Source: Prochlorococcus sp. AG-402-K21 (lineage in GTDB: Bacteria > Cyanobacteriota > Cyanobacteriia > PCC-6307 > Cyanobiaceae). Taken from it: a DNA stretch of 64,000 nucleotides. Below are positions 9,228 to 15,716 of the stretch, piece by piece; position 1 is the stretch's first letter, and every line of letters starts with the position of its first letter. The stretch is from assembly GCA_003216775.1 (NCBI GenBank), contig QCII01000002.1, positions 62,001 to 126,000 of the forward strand, given 5' to 3'. Below the pieces are notes generated by a model that worked only from the letters and a program-made list of their open reading frames with translations, had not been told where the DNA came from and searched no databases. A program made the position numbers and the translations under genes.

Positions 9228-10271
9228 ATGGATTACAAAACATCAGGTGTTGATATAGAAGCCGGGCGAGAATTTGTTTCCGAAATTAAACAGGCAGTTG
9301 AAGGAACTCATACATCTAATGTGATAGAGGGTATTGGTGGCTTCGGAGGTTTGTTTAGAGTTCCTATCGATGGTTTTAAAAAACCAGTTCTTGTTTCAGG
9401 AACTGATGGTGTTGGAACAAAATTAGAATTAGCTCAAAGTAAAAACTTTCACTTTGAGGTTGGTATCGATTTAGTTGCTATGTGCATAAATGATATTATT
9501 ACTAGCGGAGGAAAACCTTTATTTTTTCTAGATTATATTGCTACTGGTAAGCTTGATAAGAAACAATTATTGAGGGTTGTTCAGGGTATTTCACATGGCT
9601 GCAGAGAAAATAACTGTTCATTACTGGGGGGAGAAACTGCTGAAATGCCAGGATTTTATTCAAAAAATAAGTATGATCTCGCGGGGTTTTGTGTTGGAAT
9701 AGTTGATGAAGATAAGATTATTAATGGTAAAAAAGTATCTGAAAATGACTTAATAATTGCTTTAAAAAGTAATGGAGTTCATAGTAACGGCTTTAGTTTA
9801 GTAAGAAAAATAATTCATAACAATAATCAAATAGATAAAGAATTTGAAAAAGTTTCTCAATTAAATTTTTATGATGAGTTATTGAAACCTACGAAAATCT
9901 ACAATAATGTGATTAACCAGATGTTATCTGAAAATATAGAAATCAAAGCAATGTCTCATATTACTGGTGGAGGAATTCCAGAGAATTTACCAAGATGTAT
10001 GCCTTCTGATTTTATTCCCTATATCAATACCAGTTCTTGGGAAATTCCTATTTTATTTAAATTCCTAAAAGAGAAAGGATCGATTCCTGAAAAAGATTTT
10101 TGGAATACTTTCAATCTTGGAGTAGGATTTTGTTTAATTATTGATAAACAATTTAAGGAAGCCATATTTAATATTTGTAAAGATCATGACATAGATAGTT
10201 GGGAGATTGGAAAGATAGTTCGAAAAAATGATTCAACAATTAGTAAATTTTTACCAGAAATCTTGACTTAA
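9228..10271 (+). CDS. purM: Phosphoribosylformylglycinamidine cyclo-ligase (AIR synthetase)
   Basis: A 347-aa protein of typical PurM length with an ATG start. It catalyses the ATP-dependent closure of FGAM to aminoimidazole ribonucleotide in purine synthesis. Visible motifs are DGVGTKLELA (about 64), IGGFGG at the N terminus, DLVAMCINDIITSGGKPLFFLDYIATGKLD (the ATP/metal region, about 81-110), GGETAEMPGFY (about 138-148), LKSNGVHSNGFSLVR and MSHITGGGIPENLPR (about 242-256). It is divergent from panC-cmk with a short shared upstream region. Confidence 0.97.
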   Translation: MDYKTSGVDIEAGREFVSEIKQAVEGTHTSNVIEGIGGFGGLFRVPIDGFKKPVLVSGTDGVGTKLELAQSKNFHFEVGIDLVAMCINDIITSGGKPLFFLDYIATGKLDKKQLLRVVQGISHGCRENNCSLLGGETAEMPGFYSKNKYDLAGFCVGIVDEDKIINGKKVSENDLIIALKSNGVHSNGFSLVRKIIHNNNQIDKEFEKVSQLNFYDELLKPTKIYNNVINQMLSENIEIKAMSHITGGGIPENLPRCMPSDFIPYINTSSWEIPILFKFLKEKGSIPEKDFWNTFNLGVGFCLIIDKQFKEAIFNICKDHDIDSWEIGKIVRKNDSTISKFLPEILT

Positions 10272-10341
10272 AATTTTTTCATCTTTTTTAAATGAGTTTT
10301 AAAAAATAATTTTTATACCCAAATCAAAAAGTTAGATGTAA

Positions 10342-10347
10342 TATAAT
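10342..10347 (+). promoter_or_regulatory. Candidate -10 box
   Basis: A TATAAT hexamer lies in the 133-bp gap after purM, 57 bp before the ATG at 10405. It suggests an independent promoter for the unknown gene that follows. No clear -35 sequence is seen. Confidence 0.35.
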
Positions 10348-10404
10348 GAAATTACCGCCGAATTATATCGGAAGTTTAAGTATTAAGATTTAACCTTTTA
10401 TTCA

Positions 10405-11049
10405 ATGCCTTTTGCAAATAATCAAAGAATTACTCGTAGACGTAGTTCAGCCGGCCCTATACCTCCAAAAAGACCAGCAGGTAATAATTCTGAGTTTAAT
10501 GGTAGACAGGCTCAAGGCCCTAGACCAACGTTTCTGACACTAAGAGATCATGGAAAAGTTTTTGTTGCTGATTTACCTAATTTGTCCGATGGTCAATTAG
10601 CTCATATTAGTAAAGAAGCTAATGAAGTTTTGAATAGTTTGGAAAAACGGCTTAGTGATCTTGAAAATGAGCCTAATATTAGTAATCCTGAAAACGATAC
10701 GCTGATAAAAGCTTCTACCAAAAGAGATGTCACATTGAGGTTTATTAAATCCATAGAAGAAGAACAAGAACATAGAAAGAATAATCCTGCTTTGAGAGAT
10801 GCTGCTTCTGAATCTTTACCGAGAACTTTTCTTGAAGTTGCTAGACATAGATTGCCTGGAGCAACTTTTGATTCACTACTTCGGGAGGCTCTAGAAGCAT
10901 GTGCAGTTGATGAGAGTACTGAAGAAAATCAAATTATGGACGCACCCAAAGAAACTGTAAAAATTATGGATATACCCTCTTCCAACACAAACGCTTCACT
11001 TGTTGTTAGTATCGATTCAAGTGATGATTCTAAGAATGGCTCTATTTGA
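10405..11049 (+). CDS. Conserved picocyanobacterial hypothetical protein
   Basis: A 214-aa protein, function not recognised. The N terminus (1-50) is basic, Pro/Gly/Arg-rich and probably disordered. Residues 55-140 look helical and highly charged (LSDGQLAHISKEANEVLNSLEKRLSDLENE and FIKSIEEEQEHRKNN), with coiled-coil potential. A further helical segment, TFLEVARHRLPGATFDSLLREALEACA, follows, then an acidic Ser-rich tail. There is no membrane segment or enzyme motif. The basic-then-acidic layout could suit a nucleic-acid or scaffold role, but that is speculation. The next small gene overlaps its 3' end by 14 bp. Confidence 0.7.
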   Translation: MPFANNQRITRRRSSAGPIPPKRPAGNNSEFNGRQAQGPRPTFLTLRDHGKVFVADLPNLSDGQLAHISKEANEVLNSLEKRLSDLENEPNISNPENDTLIKASTKRDVTLRFIKSIEEEQEHRKNNPALRDAASESLPRTFLEVARHRLPGATFDSLLREALEACAVDESTEENQIMDAPKETVKIMDIPSSNTNASLVVSIDSSDDSKNGSI

Positions 11050-11203
11050 TTCAAAACAAGAGTTATTAAGTGCAAAAGTTCAAAATAATTTAGAAATTAA
11101 TCTTTCTTCAAAAAAAGATATTATTCTATGTAATTATTGCAAAAGAACAGCATCAAATGGTGTGAGATGTTTAGGAATGTGTGTGGCAGATAATGATTAC
11201 TAA
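11036..11203 (+). CDS. Small zinc-ribbon-like conserved protein
   Basis: A 55-aa protein read from the ATG at 11036, overlapping the upstream gene's end by 14 bp in another frame. A longer in-frame opening exists at 11000, but the sequence before 11036 (MLLVSIQVMILR) is just an echo of the overlapping gene. The C-terminal half has CNYCKRTASNGVRCLGMCVADNDY, a C-X2-C-X9-C-X3-C pattern that suggests a small structural zinc or redox site. Function unknown. The overlap suggests translational coupling with the 214-aa gene. Confidence 0.65.
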   Translation: MALFDSKQELLSAKVQNNLEINLSSKKDIILCNYCKRTASNGVRCLGMCVADNDY

Positions 11204-11424
11204 AACTGTTAATAATTCTCTGTAATGTTATTTATCAATAAATACATAAGATAATATTTATCAAAAATGAATAAAAATTTTTTTATATAAATAAGTAATA
11301 GGAAATAATAAACCCATTATTGATAAGTTGTTTTCAAAATTATGGTTAGAGATCCTTCCTGAGTAAAAAAATGCTGGTAGGTGAATTCATGGGATAATAT
11401 TACAAAAGGGAAAAAGGTCAATTC
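11204..11424. other. Intergenic region left of the tRNA-Cys element
   Basis: About 220 very AT-rich bases with no credible ORF and no recognisable RNA gene. The only structure I see is the long inverted repeat that begins at 11376, listed separately. Confidence 0.5.
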
Positions 11425-11431
11425 ACCTACC
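11376..11431. repeat. Inverted repeat with perfect 12-bp arms
   Basis: GGTAGGTGAATT (11376-11387) and its exact reverse complement AATTCACCTACC (11420-11431) flank a 32-bp spacer. The arms contain the CACCTACC core that recurs in the flanking direct repeats, so this may be a recombinase or regulator binding pair, or a hairpin-forming structure at the outer edge of the element. Confidence 0.6.
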
Positions 11432-11556
11432 ACTCACCTACTGCTAAAAACGCTTTAAAATTTAAGAACAGATATTCAAAACTCAAGGTGGTGGATGGGA
11501 TTACAGCGAATCATGTAAACCTAATAATGAAGGCGGCAGCCAGATTCGAATTGGGG
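11425..11556. repeat. Left direct repeat with degenerate 3' end of tRNA-Cys (candidate att site)
   Basis: These 132 bp align without gaps to 12580-12711 at a constant offset of 1155 bp, with scattered mismatches. The last 26 bp (11531-11556) copy the 3' acceptor and T-arm of tRNA-Cys on the minus strand: AGGCGGCAGCCAGATTCGAA against AGGCGGCACCCAGATTCGAA. Duplication of a tRNA 3' end at a distance is the footprint of tRNA-targeted integration. The mismatches within the tRNA part suggest an old event. Confidence 0.75.
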
Positions 11557-11724
11557 TATGAATACTCAGAAATTCAACTATAACTCCTGTTTCAGCGATA
11601 TAAATTAACAACTTACCGCCCACTTACCGCCTATAAGAGATATTTTTAAGTGTAATTTTTGATCTTAATTAACTTATACCGCAGGATTTTCGGGCGGTAA
11701 ATGATATTAACTTGCACCTTTAAA

Positions 11725-11753
11725 TTGTTCCCCTAATGAATAGGTGAGATAAT
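11725..11753 (+). promoter_or_regulatory. Candidate sigma-70 promoter of the element's small operon
   Basis: TTGTTC (11725-11730), a 17-bp spacer and GATAAT (11748-11753). The expected start near 11760 gives a leader of about 48 bases before the ATG at 11808. The inverse motif GGGCGGTAA ends 24 bp upstream of the -35 element, a position suited to a regulator. Confidence 0.45.
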
Positions 11754-11788
11754 CTTGAATAAGGAATACAAAAGATTGAAGAAAATAC

Positions 11789-11796
11789 AGGAGGAG
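11789..11796 (+). promoter_or_regulatory. Strong Shine-Dalgarno sequence of the 80-aa ORF
   Basis: AGGAGGAG precedes the ATG at 11808 with a rather long spacer of 11-13 bases. Most non-ribosomal genes in this window have no recognisable Shine-Dalgarno sequence, so this supports the small ORF being translated. Confidence 0.5.
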
Positions 11797-11807
11797 CAAC
11801 AACAACA

Positions 11808-12050
11808 ATGACAAAAGATTTTGACGATACAAATTGGAAGCAAGAATTATTAGGGAGTTTGGAGTTTAACCAATCCAAGTTTGCTAGTAAGTTACTCAAA
11901 AATGGAGCAAAATCATTTATGCAGAGTATCTATCTTGGTTATCTCTACACCAGATGGAAAAAATTGAAAGGATATGACAAGTTTGATCCAAAAAAAAATA
12001 ATGGGCAGATGCAATCATCATTAAAAGATTTCTTTAAAAAAACCAAATGA
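11808..12050 (+). CDS. Small hypothetical protein inside the tRNA-Cys element
   Basis: An 80-aa protein with an ATG start, a good purine-rich ribosome-binding sequence and a promoter-like sequence upstream. Function not recognised. It is basic in the second half (YTRWKKLKGYDKFDPKKNNG...FFKKTK). The central FASKLLKNGAKSFMQSIYLGYLYTRWKKLKGY could form an amphipathic helix. No signal peptide or metal site is visible. Its stop overlaps the start of the next ORF as ATGA, indicating translational coupling. Being inside the repeats, it is probably cargo of the element. Confidence 0.6.
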   Translation: MTKDFDDTNWKQELLGSLEFNQSKFASKLLKNGAKSFMQSIYLGYLYTRWKKLKGYDKFDPKKNNGQMQSSLKDFFKKTK

Positions 12051-12196
12051 AGATTATTGCAAAAGTTAGGTATGTAGATTTTCAAAAACGATCCCACACA
12101 GTTGAAGTGCAAATTGCTATGCGTTATAAAAGAATTGAGAACTTAAGTGATCATCTACAAAGCAAATTTACAAATAAGAATGTCATTGATAAATAA
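12047..12196 (+). CDS. 49-aa hypothetical protein, coupled to the preceding ORF
   Basis: It reads MKIIAKVRYVDFQKRSHTVE and continues to VIDK. Its ATG overlaps the previous stop codon by 4 bp (ATGA), and its last 17 bp overlap the next ORF in another frame. It is basic, with a likely beta start followed by a helix. There is no recognised family, and the small size keeps the call tentative; the tight overlap on both sides is the main evidence that it is a gene. Confidence 0.45.
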   Translation: MKIIAKVRYVDFQKRSHTVEVQIAMRYKRIENLSDHLQSKFTNKNVIDK

Positions 12197-12503
12197 ATTC
12201 TCGATTAAAGATTTCATACTCTCAATTAAAGAGGCATATCAAAAGGAACTCAATAACAAAGGTGTGGGTTCAGATATAGGAAAGTCATTATTTAATAAAT
12301 TCTCGATTAAAGATTTCATACTCTCAAGCAAAGAGGCATATCAAAAGGAACTCAATAACAAAGGTGTGGGTTCAGATATAGGAAAGTCATTATTTAATAA
12401 ATTCTCGATTAAAGATTTCATACTCTCAAGCAAAGAGGCATATCAAAAGGAACTCAATAACAAAGGTGTGGGTTCAGATATAGGAAAATCATTATTTAAT
12501 TAA
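12180..12503 (+). CDS. Tandem-repeat protein with three 34-residue units
   Basis: A 107-aa protein read from the ATG at 12180; a longer opening at 12147 is less likely because it overlaps more of the preceding ORF. After MSLI the protein is three near-identical 34-residue units built on NKFSIKDFILS(S/I)KEAYQ, KELNNKGVGSDIGKS and a short LF linker. The first unit differs mainly in having I for S at one position, and there are almost no synonymous differences between units, so the amplification is recent. Each unit suggests one amphipathic helix followed by a Gly-rich turn. Function unknown. A fourth, degraded unit follows the stop. Confidence 0.55.
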   Translation: MSLINKFSIKDFILSIKEAYQKELNNKGVGSDIGKSLFNKFSIKDFILSSKEAYQKELNNKGVGSDIGKSLFNKFSIKDFILSSKEAYQKELNNKGVGSDIGKSLFN

Positions 12504-12551
12504 TTCTCGATTCAAGATATCATACTCTCAGGCAAAGAGGCATATCAAAGT
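12198..12551. repeat. 102-bp tandem repeat array, three full copies and a partial fourth
   Basis: Copies begin with TTCTCGATT at 12198, 12300, 12402 and 12504, an exact period of 102 bp (34 codons). Copies 1-3 are nearly identical and stay in frame. Copy 4 is cut off from the reading frame by a TAA at 12501-12503, has diverged (TTCAAGATATCATAC), and loses similarity near 12551. Confidence 0.9.
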
Positions 12552-12579
12552 ATCAAAAAACCTGATTATTTATTAGGTA

Positions 12580-12711
12580 ACTTAACGCCCACCTACCGCT
12601 AAAAACGCTTTGAAATTTAAGAACAGATATTCAAAACTCAAGCTTTTGGAAGGGGTTACAGCGAATCTTGTAACCCGAATAATGAAGGCGGCACCCAGAT
12701 TCGAACTGGGG
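12580..12711. repeat. Right direct repeat, overlapping tRNA-Cys (candidate att site)
   Basis: Partner of 11425-11556. It begins with an ACTTAACGCC-CACCTACCGC block at 12580-12599, runs through about 85 bp of conserved sequence of unknown role and ends inside the T-arm of the intact tRNA-Cys. In an integration model this is the junction at the functional tRNA end. Confidence 0.75.
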
Positions 12712-12756
12712 ATAAAGGATTTGCAATCCTCTGCCTTACCACTTGGCCATGCCGCC
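12686..12756 (-). tRNA. tRNA-Cys(GCA)
   Basis: A 71-nt cloverleaf on the minus strand. The acceptor GGCGGCA pairs with TGCCGCC, the discriminator base is U as expected for bacterial tRNA-Cys, the anticodon loop TTGCAAA gives GCA, and the T-loop is TTCGAAT. It lies antisense to the open frame that continues upstream from the LpxB-like gene, so that extension is not coding. Its 3' end is duplicated at 11531-11556. Confidence 0.97.
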
Positions 12757-12798
12757 GAAAAAGATCTAATTGAATCTTCTTACGATCTTAACAGTAAG

Positions 12799-14028
12799 GT
12801 GACTCATTCTCTATTATTTATATGTAATGGCCATGGAGAAGATATAATTGCGTCTGAAATAATAAAAAGATTATTAAAAAAAATAAAAAATAAACATATT
12901 GAAGTTTTGCCTCTAGTAGGAAATGGAGACGTATTTAATTCGATAAAATCTCAGAATTTTCGTAAAATAGGATATTTAAGAGAGCTACCTAGTGGAGGTT
13001 TTAGTAATCAAAGTTTGAAGGGATTTTTGCTTGATTTGTTTGCAGGATTTTTAATAGATAATTTAAGAAATTTTTTAATTGTAAAACAAAAGTCAAAACA
13101 TAACTGCAAAATTATTGCAGTCGGAGATTTCTTACCATTACTTTATGCTTGGAGTTCAGAATGTGAATTCAGTTTTATTGGAACTCCCAAAAGTGACCAT
13201 ACTTGGAGTAGTGGGCCCGGTTGGGCTTTAAGTGATTTTTATCATAAGTTAAAAGGTTCTGAATGGGATCCATGGGAAATGTTTTTAATGACATCTTCAA
13301 GGTGTAAAAATTTAATTATGAGAGATAAAATAACAGCTAATAATTTAAAAAGAAAAAATATTGATGCAAAATACTTAGGTAATCCAATGATGGATTTTGT
13401 GAATGCAAAAAATCAAAAGATATCAAATATCATTACTTTCAAAAGGATAATTTTATTAGTTGGAAGTAGATACCCAGAAGCTCTTAAAAATCTTGATAAT
13501 TTTCTCGATTGTTTGCAAGATTTTAATTTGTCTAAGGATTTGGTAATACTTTTTCCTTTGAGCATTAATGCGAATGTTTTTAAAATTCAAAGTTATTTAA
13601 CTAAATATGGTTTTATAAAACAAAATAACGTTCAATTTTTAATTGATGAAGATTCAGTATGGAAAAAGAGAGAAAAATATATATTGATTGGTAAAGGCAA
13701 GTTTAATTTATGGGCAAATATGGCAGATATTGGCTTGTCTAATGCAGGAACTGCTACAGAGCAAATTGCTGGTTTAGGAATTCCATCTCTTTCTCTTCCT
13801 GGATCTGGACCACAATTTACAAAATCATTTGCAAAGAGGCAATCAAGATTATTAGGAGGTAGTGTTTTAGTGTGCAAGAATAAAAAAATTCTTATAAAAC
13901 GTTTAAGTCTTCTTTTAAGAGAAAATGTTTGTAGGTTAGAGCAAGCAAAAATTGGAAAACAGAGAATGGGCGAATCTGGCGCAAGCAAGAAAATTGTAGA
14001 TTTCATAAACTCTAATTTGTTATCTTAG
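12799..14028 (+). CDS. Lipid-A-disaccharide synthase-related glycosyltransferase-like protein
   Basis: The frame is open back to 12610 but crosses the tRNA-Cys gene. I place the start at the GTG at 12799, just before THSLLFICNGHGEDIIASEI, the characteristic N terminus of the LpxB-related family; this gives 409 aa. Other motifs are VGDFLPLLYAW, SFIGTPKSDHTW, LGNPMMDF and, in the C-terminal half, ADIGLSNAGTATEQIAGLGIPSLSLPGSGPQFTKSFAKRQSRLLGGSV, the nucleotide-sugar binding half of a GT-B fold. The substrate is unknown; true LpxB function should not be assumed. The start lies 43 bp from the tRNA 5' end, on the other strand. Confidence 0.85.
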   Translation: MTHSLLFICNGHGEDIIASEIIKRLLKKIKNKHIEVLPLVGNGDVFNSIKSQNFRKIGYLRELPSGGFSNQSLKGFLLDLFAGFLIDNLRNFLIVKQKSKHNCKIIAVGDFLPLLYAWSSECEFSFIGTPKSDHTWSSGPGWALSDFYHKLKGSEWDPWEMFLMTSSRCKNLIMRDKITANNLKRKNIDAKYLGNPMMDFVNAKNQKISNIITFKRIILLVGSRYPEALKNLDNFLDCLQDFNLSKDLVILFPLSINANVFKIQSYLTKYGFIKQNNVQFLIDEDSVWKKREKYILIGKGKFNLWANMADIGLSNAGTATEQIAGLGIPSLSLPGSGPQFTKSFAKRQSRLLGGSVLVCKNKKILIKRLSLLLRENVCRLEQAKIGKQRMGESGASKKIVDFINSNLLS

Positions 14029-14031
14029 TAA

Positions 14032-14325
14032 ATGGAATTAGTATTTAAAAAATTTTTTATGTATCCAATAAATGATCGGCAATATCTAAAAATTTGTGCA
14101 AACATTGCGAAGCTTATGAGTGTTAGCTTATCTTCTGCAAAGAAGAAAGTAGAAATTCAAATTGCAAAAGAAGGCTCCAAAACTATTCAAGAAAAAATAC
14201 AAGTTGCGCAAAATTTATTAGAAATTTGTGAAAAGAATGAAGGAGATAAATTAAGTTCTTCGAGAATACTTGATAAGCTAATGGAAACTCTTGATAATGA
14301 AGATAATTTTTTAACTGAAGATTGA
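14032..14325 (+). CDS. Conserved hypothetical protein
   Basis: A 97-aa protein starting 3 bp after the previous stop. An alternative ATG at 14059 would give MYPINDRQYLKICANIAK. Function not recognised. It is charged and helical (KICANIAKLMSVSLSSAKKKVEIQIAKEGSKTIQEKIQVAQNLLEIC), with no membrane segment or metal ligands, and an acidic C terminus. The tight spacing suggests an operon with the LpxB-like gene. It converges on the RNase D-like gene with a 2-bp gap. Confidence 0.65.
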   Translation: MELVFKKFFMYPINDRQYLKICANIAKLMSVSLSSAKKKVEIQIAKEGSKTIQEKIQVAQNLLEICEKNEGDKLSSSRILDKLMETLDNEDNFLTED

Positions 14326-14327
14326 CT

Positions 14328-14963
14328 TTAATGTTCGAATATATTTGAAAACTTAAGTATGTCTAAATCAGAATGCACAGAAACTGTTTTGAAACATTTT
14401 TGAGCTAACTCGTATCTATTTTCTCTTTCTAAGATAACTTTTAATTTATGCATAGCTTGAATTAAATATCTAACATCATTTGCTGCATAGGCTAATTGAT
14501 CTTTTGTTAAATCTTCCTTGCTACCCCAATCACTGCTTTGTGAGCTTTTATCTAACTCTATTCCTAACAACTCATTAATTAAATCTTTTAAACCGTGTTT
14601 ATTTGTATATGTTCTTGCCAATTTACTAGCAATTTTTGTACAAAAAATATTTTTTGTATTAATTTCAAGATTGCATTTTAACGCTGCTACATCAAATCTT
14701 GCATAGTGAAAGATTTTAGTAATTTTTTCATCTTCCAGAAGTTTTTTTAAATTAGGTGAAGAAGTTGTATTTAGTTCGATTTTTATACAGGATGTTCTTT
14801 GAAATTCATTGCATATTTGAACTAAACACAATCTATCTCTTCCATGAATTAATCCCATTGCTTCTGTGTCAATAGCTAAGTAGGATGATTTTTTATAAAG
14901 ATCATATAACTCTGCTGTTAAATCACTATAAAGAAAATCAACATTTTTATTTTCAATAGTCAT
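14328..14963 (-). CDS. 3'-5' exonuclease, ribonuclease D family
   Basis: A 211-aa protein consisting of just the DEDDy exonuclease domain, so it is shorter than E. coli RNase D (about 375 aa), whose C-terminal HRDC domains are missing here. Catalytic residues are in place: AIDTEAMGL (D and E of motif I, about 31-39), HYARFDVAAL (motif II D, about 86-95) and YAANDVRYLI (motif III Y..D, about 158-167). It probably trims RNA 3' ends in the cytosol, for instance tRNA precursors; single-domain versions are usual in cyanobacteria. Confidence 0.9.
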   Translation of the reverse strand: MTIENKNVDFLYSDLTAELYDLYKKSSYLAIDTEAMGLIHGRDRLCLVQICNEFQRTSCIKIELNTTSSPNLKKLLEDEKITKIFHYARFDVAALKCNLEINTKNIFCTKIASKLARTYTNKHGLKDLINELLGIELDKSSQSSDWGSKEDLTKDQLAYAANDVRYLIQAMHKLKVILERENRYELAQKCFKTVSVHSDLDILKFSNIFEH

Positions 14964-15069
14964 ATTTAAAAAGTATTTAAAGTCATTTAAGGTTTGCGAT
15001 ATTACTTGGATTTTATTTAATTAAGAATTTTTATCTCATAACCCATTTTACAGAATAAATCTAAAAAAT

Positions 15070-15075
15070 TATAAT
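15070..15075 (+). promoter_or_regulatory. Candidate -10 box for the CCB-like gene
   Basis: TATAAT 52 bp upstream of the ATG at 15128, in the 164-bp divergent region shared with the RNase D-like gene. No clear -35 hexamer is visible. Confidence 0.35.
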
Positions 15076-15127
15076 ATGATGAAATTTAAATTTTTATTCT
15101 AGAGTTATTATAAAAAAAATTGATTTA

Positions 15128-15685
15128 ATGTCCTATTCTTTAAATTCAACATTATTGCTGACAATTCTTCTCGCTATAGGATTATTTTTTTTTCTTAGAG
15201 CTTCAAGTAAAGATAGAACAACCATTGTTGAGATTTCATCTTCTCAACAGCCAGTAAAGGTTTTAAATGGTTTATGTGAATGGCTTAATTTAAGGGGATG
15301 GAAGCAATCGGGAGGAGATTTTGAAGAAAGAATCCTAATATTCAAGGGACAAGTTGTTTCTAGTAAATTTTTGGCAATTTTTTTAGGTTTTCTTGGTGGT
15401 TTTGGATCTTGCGCTTTGGGGTTGGTAATTATTCAAATATATCCTGATTTAGGTTGGTGGCCTATTCTTTTAGGATTAGTTGGTGGCCCTTTGTCTGGCA
15501 TAGTTTATTTTAAAAAATCAGCAAGAGAGGAGAAATTTGAATTGAGATTGATTAATGATGATGATAATGATTCAACTTTAATGCGTTTAAGAGCGCATAG
15601 GGATGAATTAATCTCTTTAGAAAATGAACTTGGAGAAAAACTTCAATTGAAAAGCGACGGATCTTTATTTAAAACTCCTATTTAA
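15128..15685 (+). CDS. Cofactor assembly of complex C subunit B-like membrane protein
   Basis: A 185-aa membrane protein. A first hydrophobic segment lies at about residues 8-25 (LLLTILLAIGLFFFL). A second hydrophobic hairpin lies at about 82-132 (FLAIFLGFLGGFGSCALGLVIIQIY and GWWPILLGLVGGPLSGIVYF), followed by a charged soluble tail. The architecture and the N-terminal LNGLCEWLNLRGWKQSGGDFEERILIFKG resemble the CCB family, which in plastids helps attach heme c(i) to cytochrome b6 of the b6f complex. Assignment is from memory of the family. It faces hemF across a shared terminator. Confidence 0.7.
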   Translation: MSYSLNSTLLLTILLAIGLFFFLRASSKDRTTIVEISSSQQPVKVLNGLCEWLNLRGWKQSGGDFEERILIFKGQVVSSKFLAIFLGFLGGFGSCALGLVIIQIYPDLGWWPILLGLVGGPLSGIVYFKKSAREEKFELRLINDDDNDSTLMRLRAHRDELISLENELGEKLQLKSDGSLFKTPI

Positions 15686-15716
15686 AATCATCTAAAAATT
15701 AGTTTGATGATTTTTT
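15684..15716. terminator. Bidirectional terminator between the CCB-like gene and hemF
   Basis: AAAATCATC (15684-15692) and its exact complement GATGATTTT (15706-15714) form a 9-bp stem with a 13-nt loop. T residues follow on the plus strand and, read leftwards, on the minus strand. The stops of both convergent genes lie inside or beside the stem. Confidence 0.7.

Larger units (their letters stand above)
11557..11807. other. Non-coding leader part of the element with repeated motifs
   Basis: No ORF is credible here. The region contains two ACTTACCGCC copies at 11611-11620 and 11622-11631 (11-bp period), a related ACTTATACCGC at 11672 and the inverse GGGCGGTAA at 11692-11700. The promoter candidate and the ribosome-binding sequence of the 80-aa gene follow. 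Confidence 0.5.
11425..12711. mobile_element. Small tRNA-Cys-associated integrative element or remnant
   Basis: A segment bounded by 132-bp imperfect direct repeats, the right one overlapping the intact tRNA-Cys and the left one holding only its 3' end. Inside are three small overlapping ORFs without recognised homology, a promoter-like sequence, a tandem repeat array and several ACTTACCGCC-type motifs. No integrase, transposase or replication gene is present, so it would depend on a recombinase supplied elsewhere or is decayed. Marine picocyanobacteria are known to carry tRNA-targeted islands (including elements named tycheposons); membership of that class is inference here. Confidence 0.6.

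Noticed and set aside
12198-12551. CRISPR array
   Set aside because: The repeats are adjacent 102-bp coding units with no spacers and no cas genes nearby.
12610-12798. N-terminal extension of the LpxB-like ORF
   Set aside because: It reads through tRNA-Cys on the opposite strand and through the right direct repeat; the family's own N terminus begins just after 12799.
14518-14706. Short plus-strand ORF opposite the RNase D-like gene
   Set aside because: A shadow of the real minus-strand gene, with no start signal or family resemblance. The same applies to other antisense ORFs within icd, trpE, ppc, rplC, secY and others.
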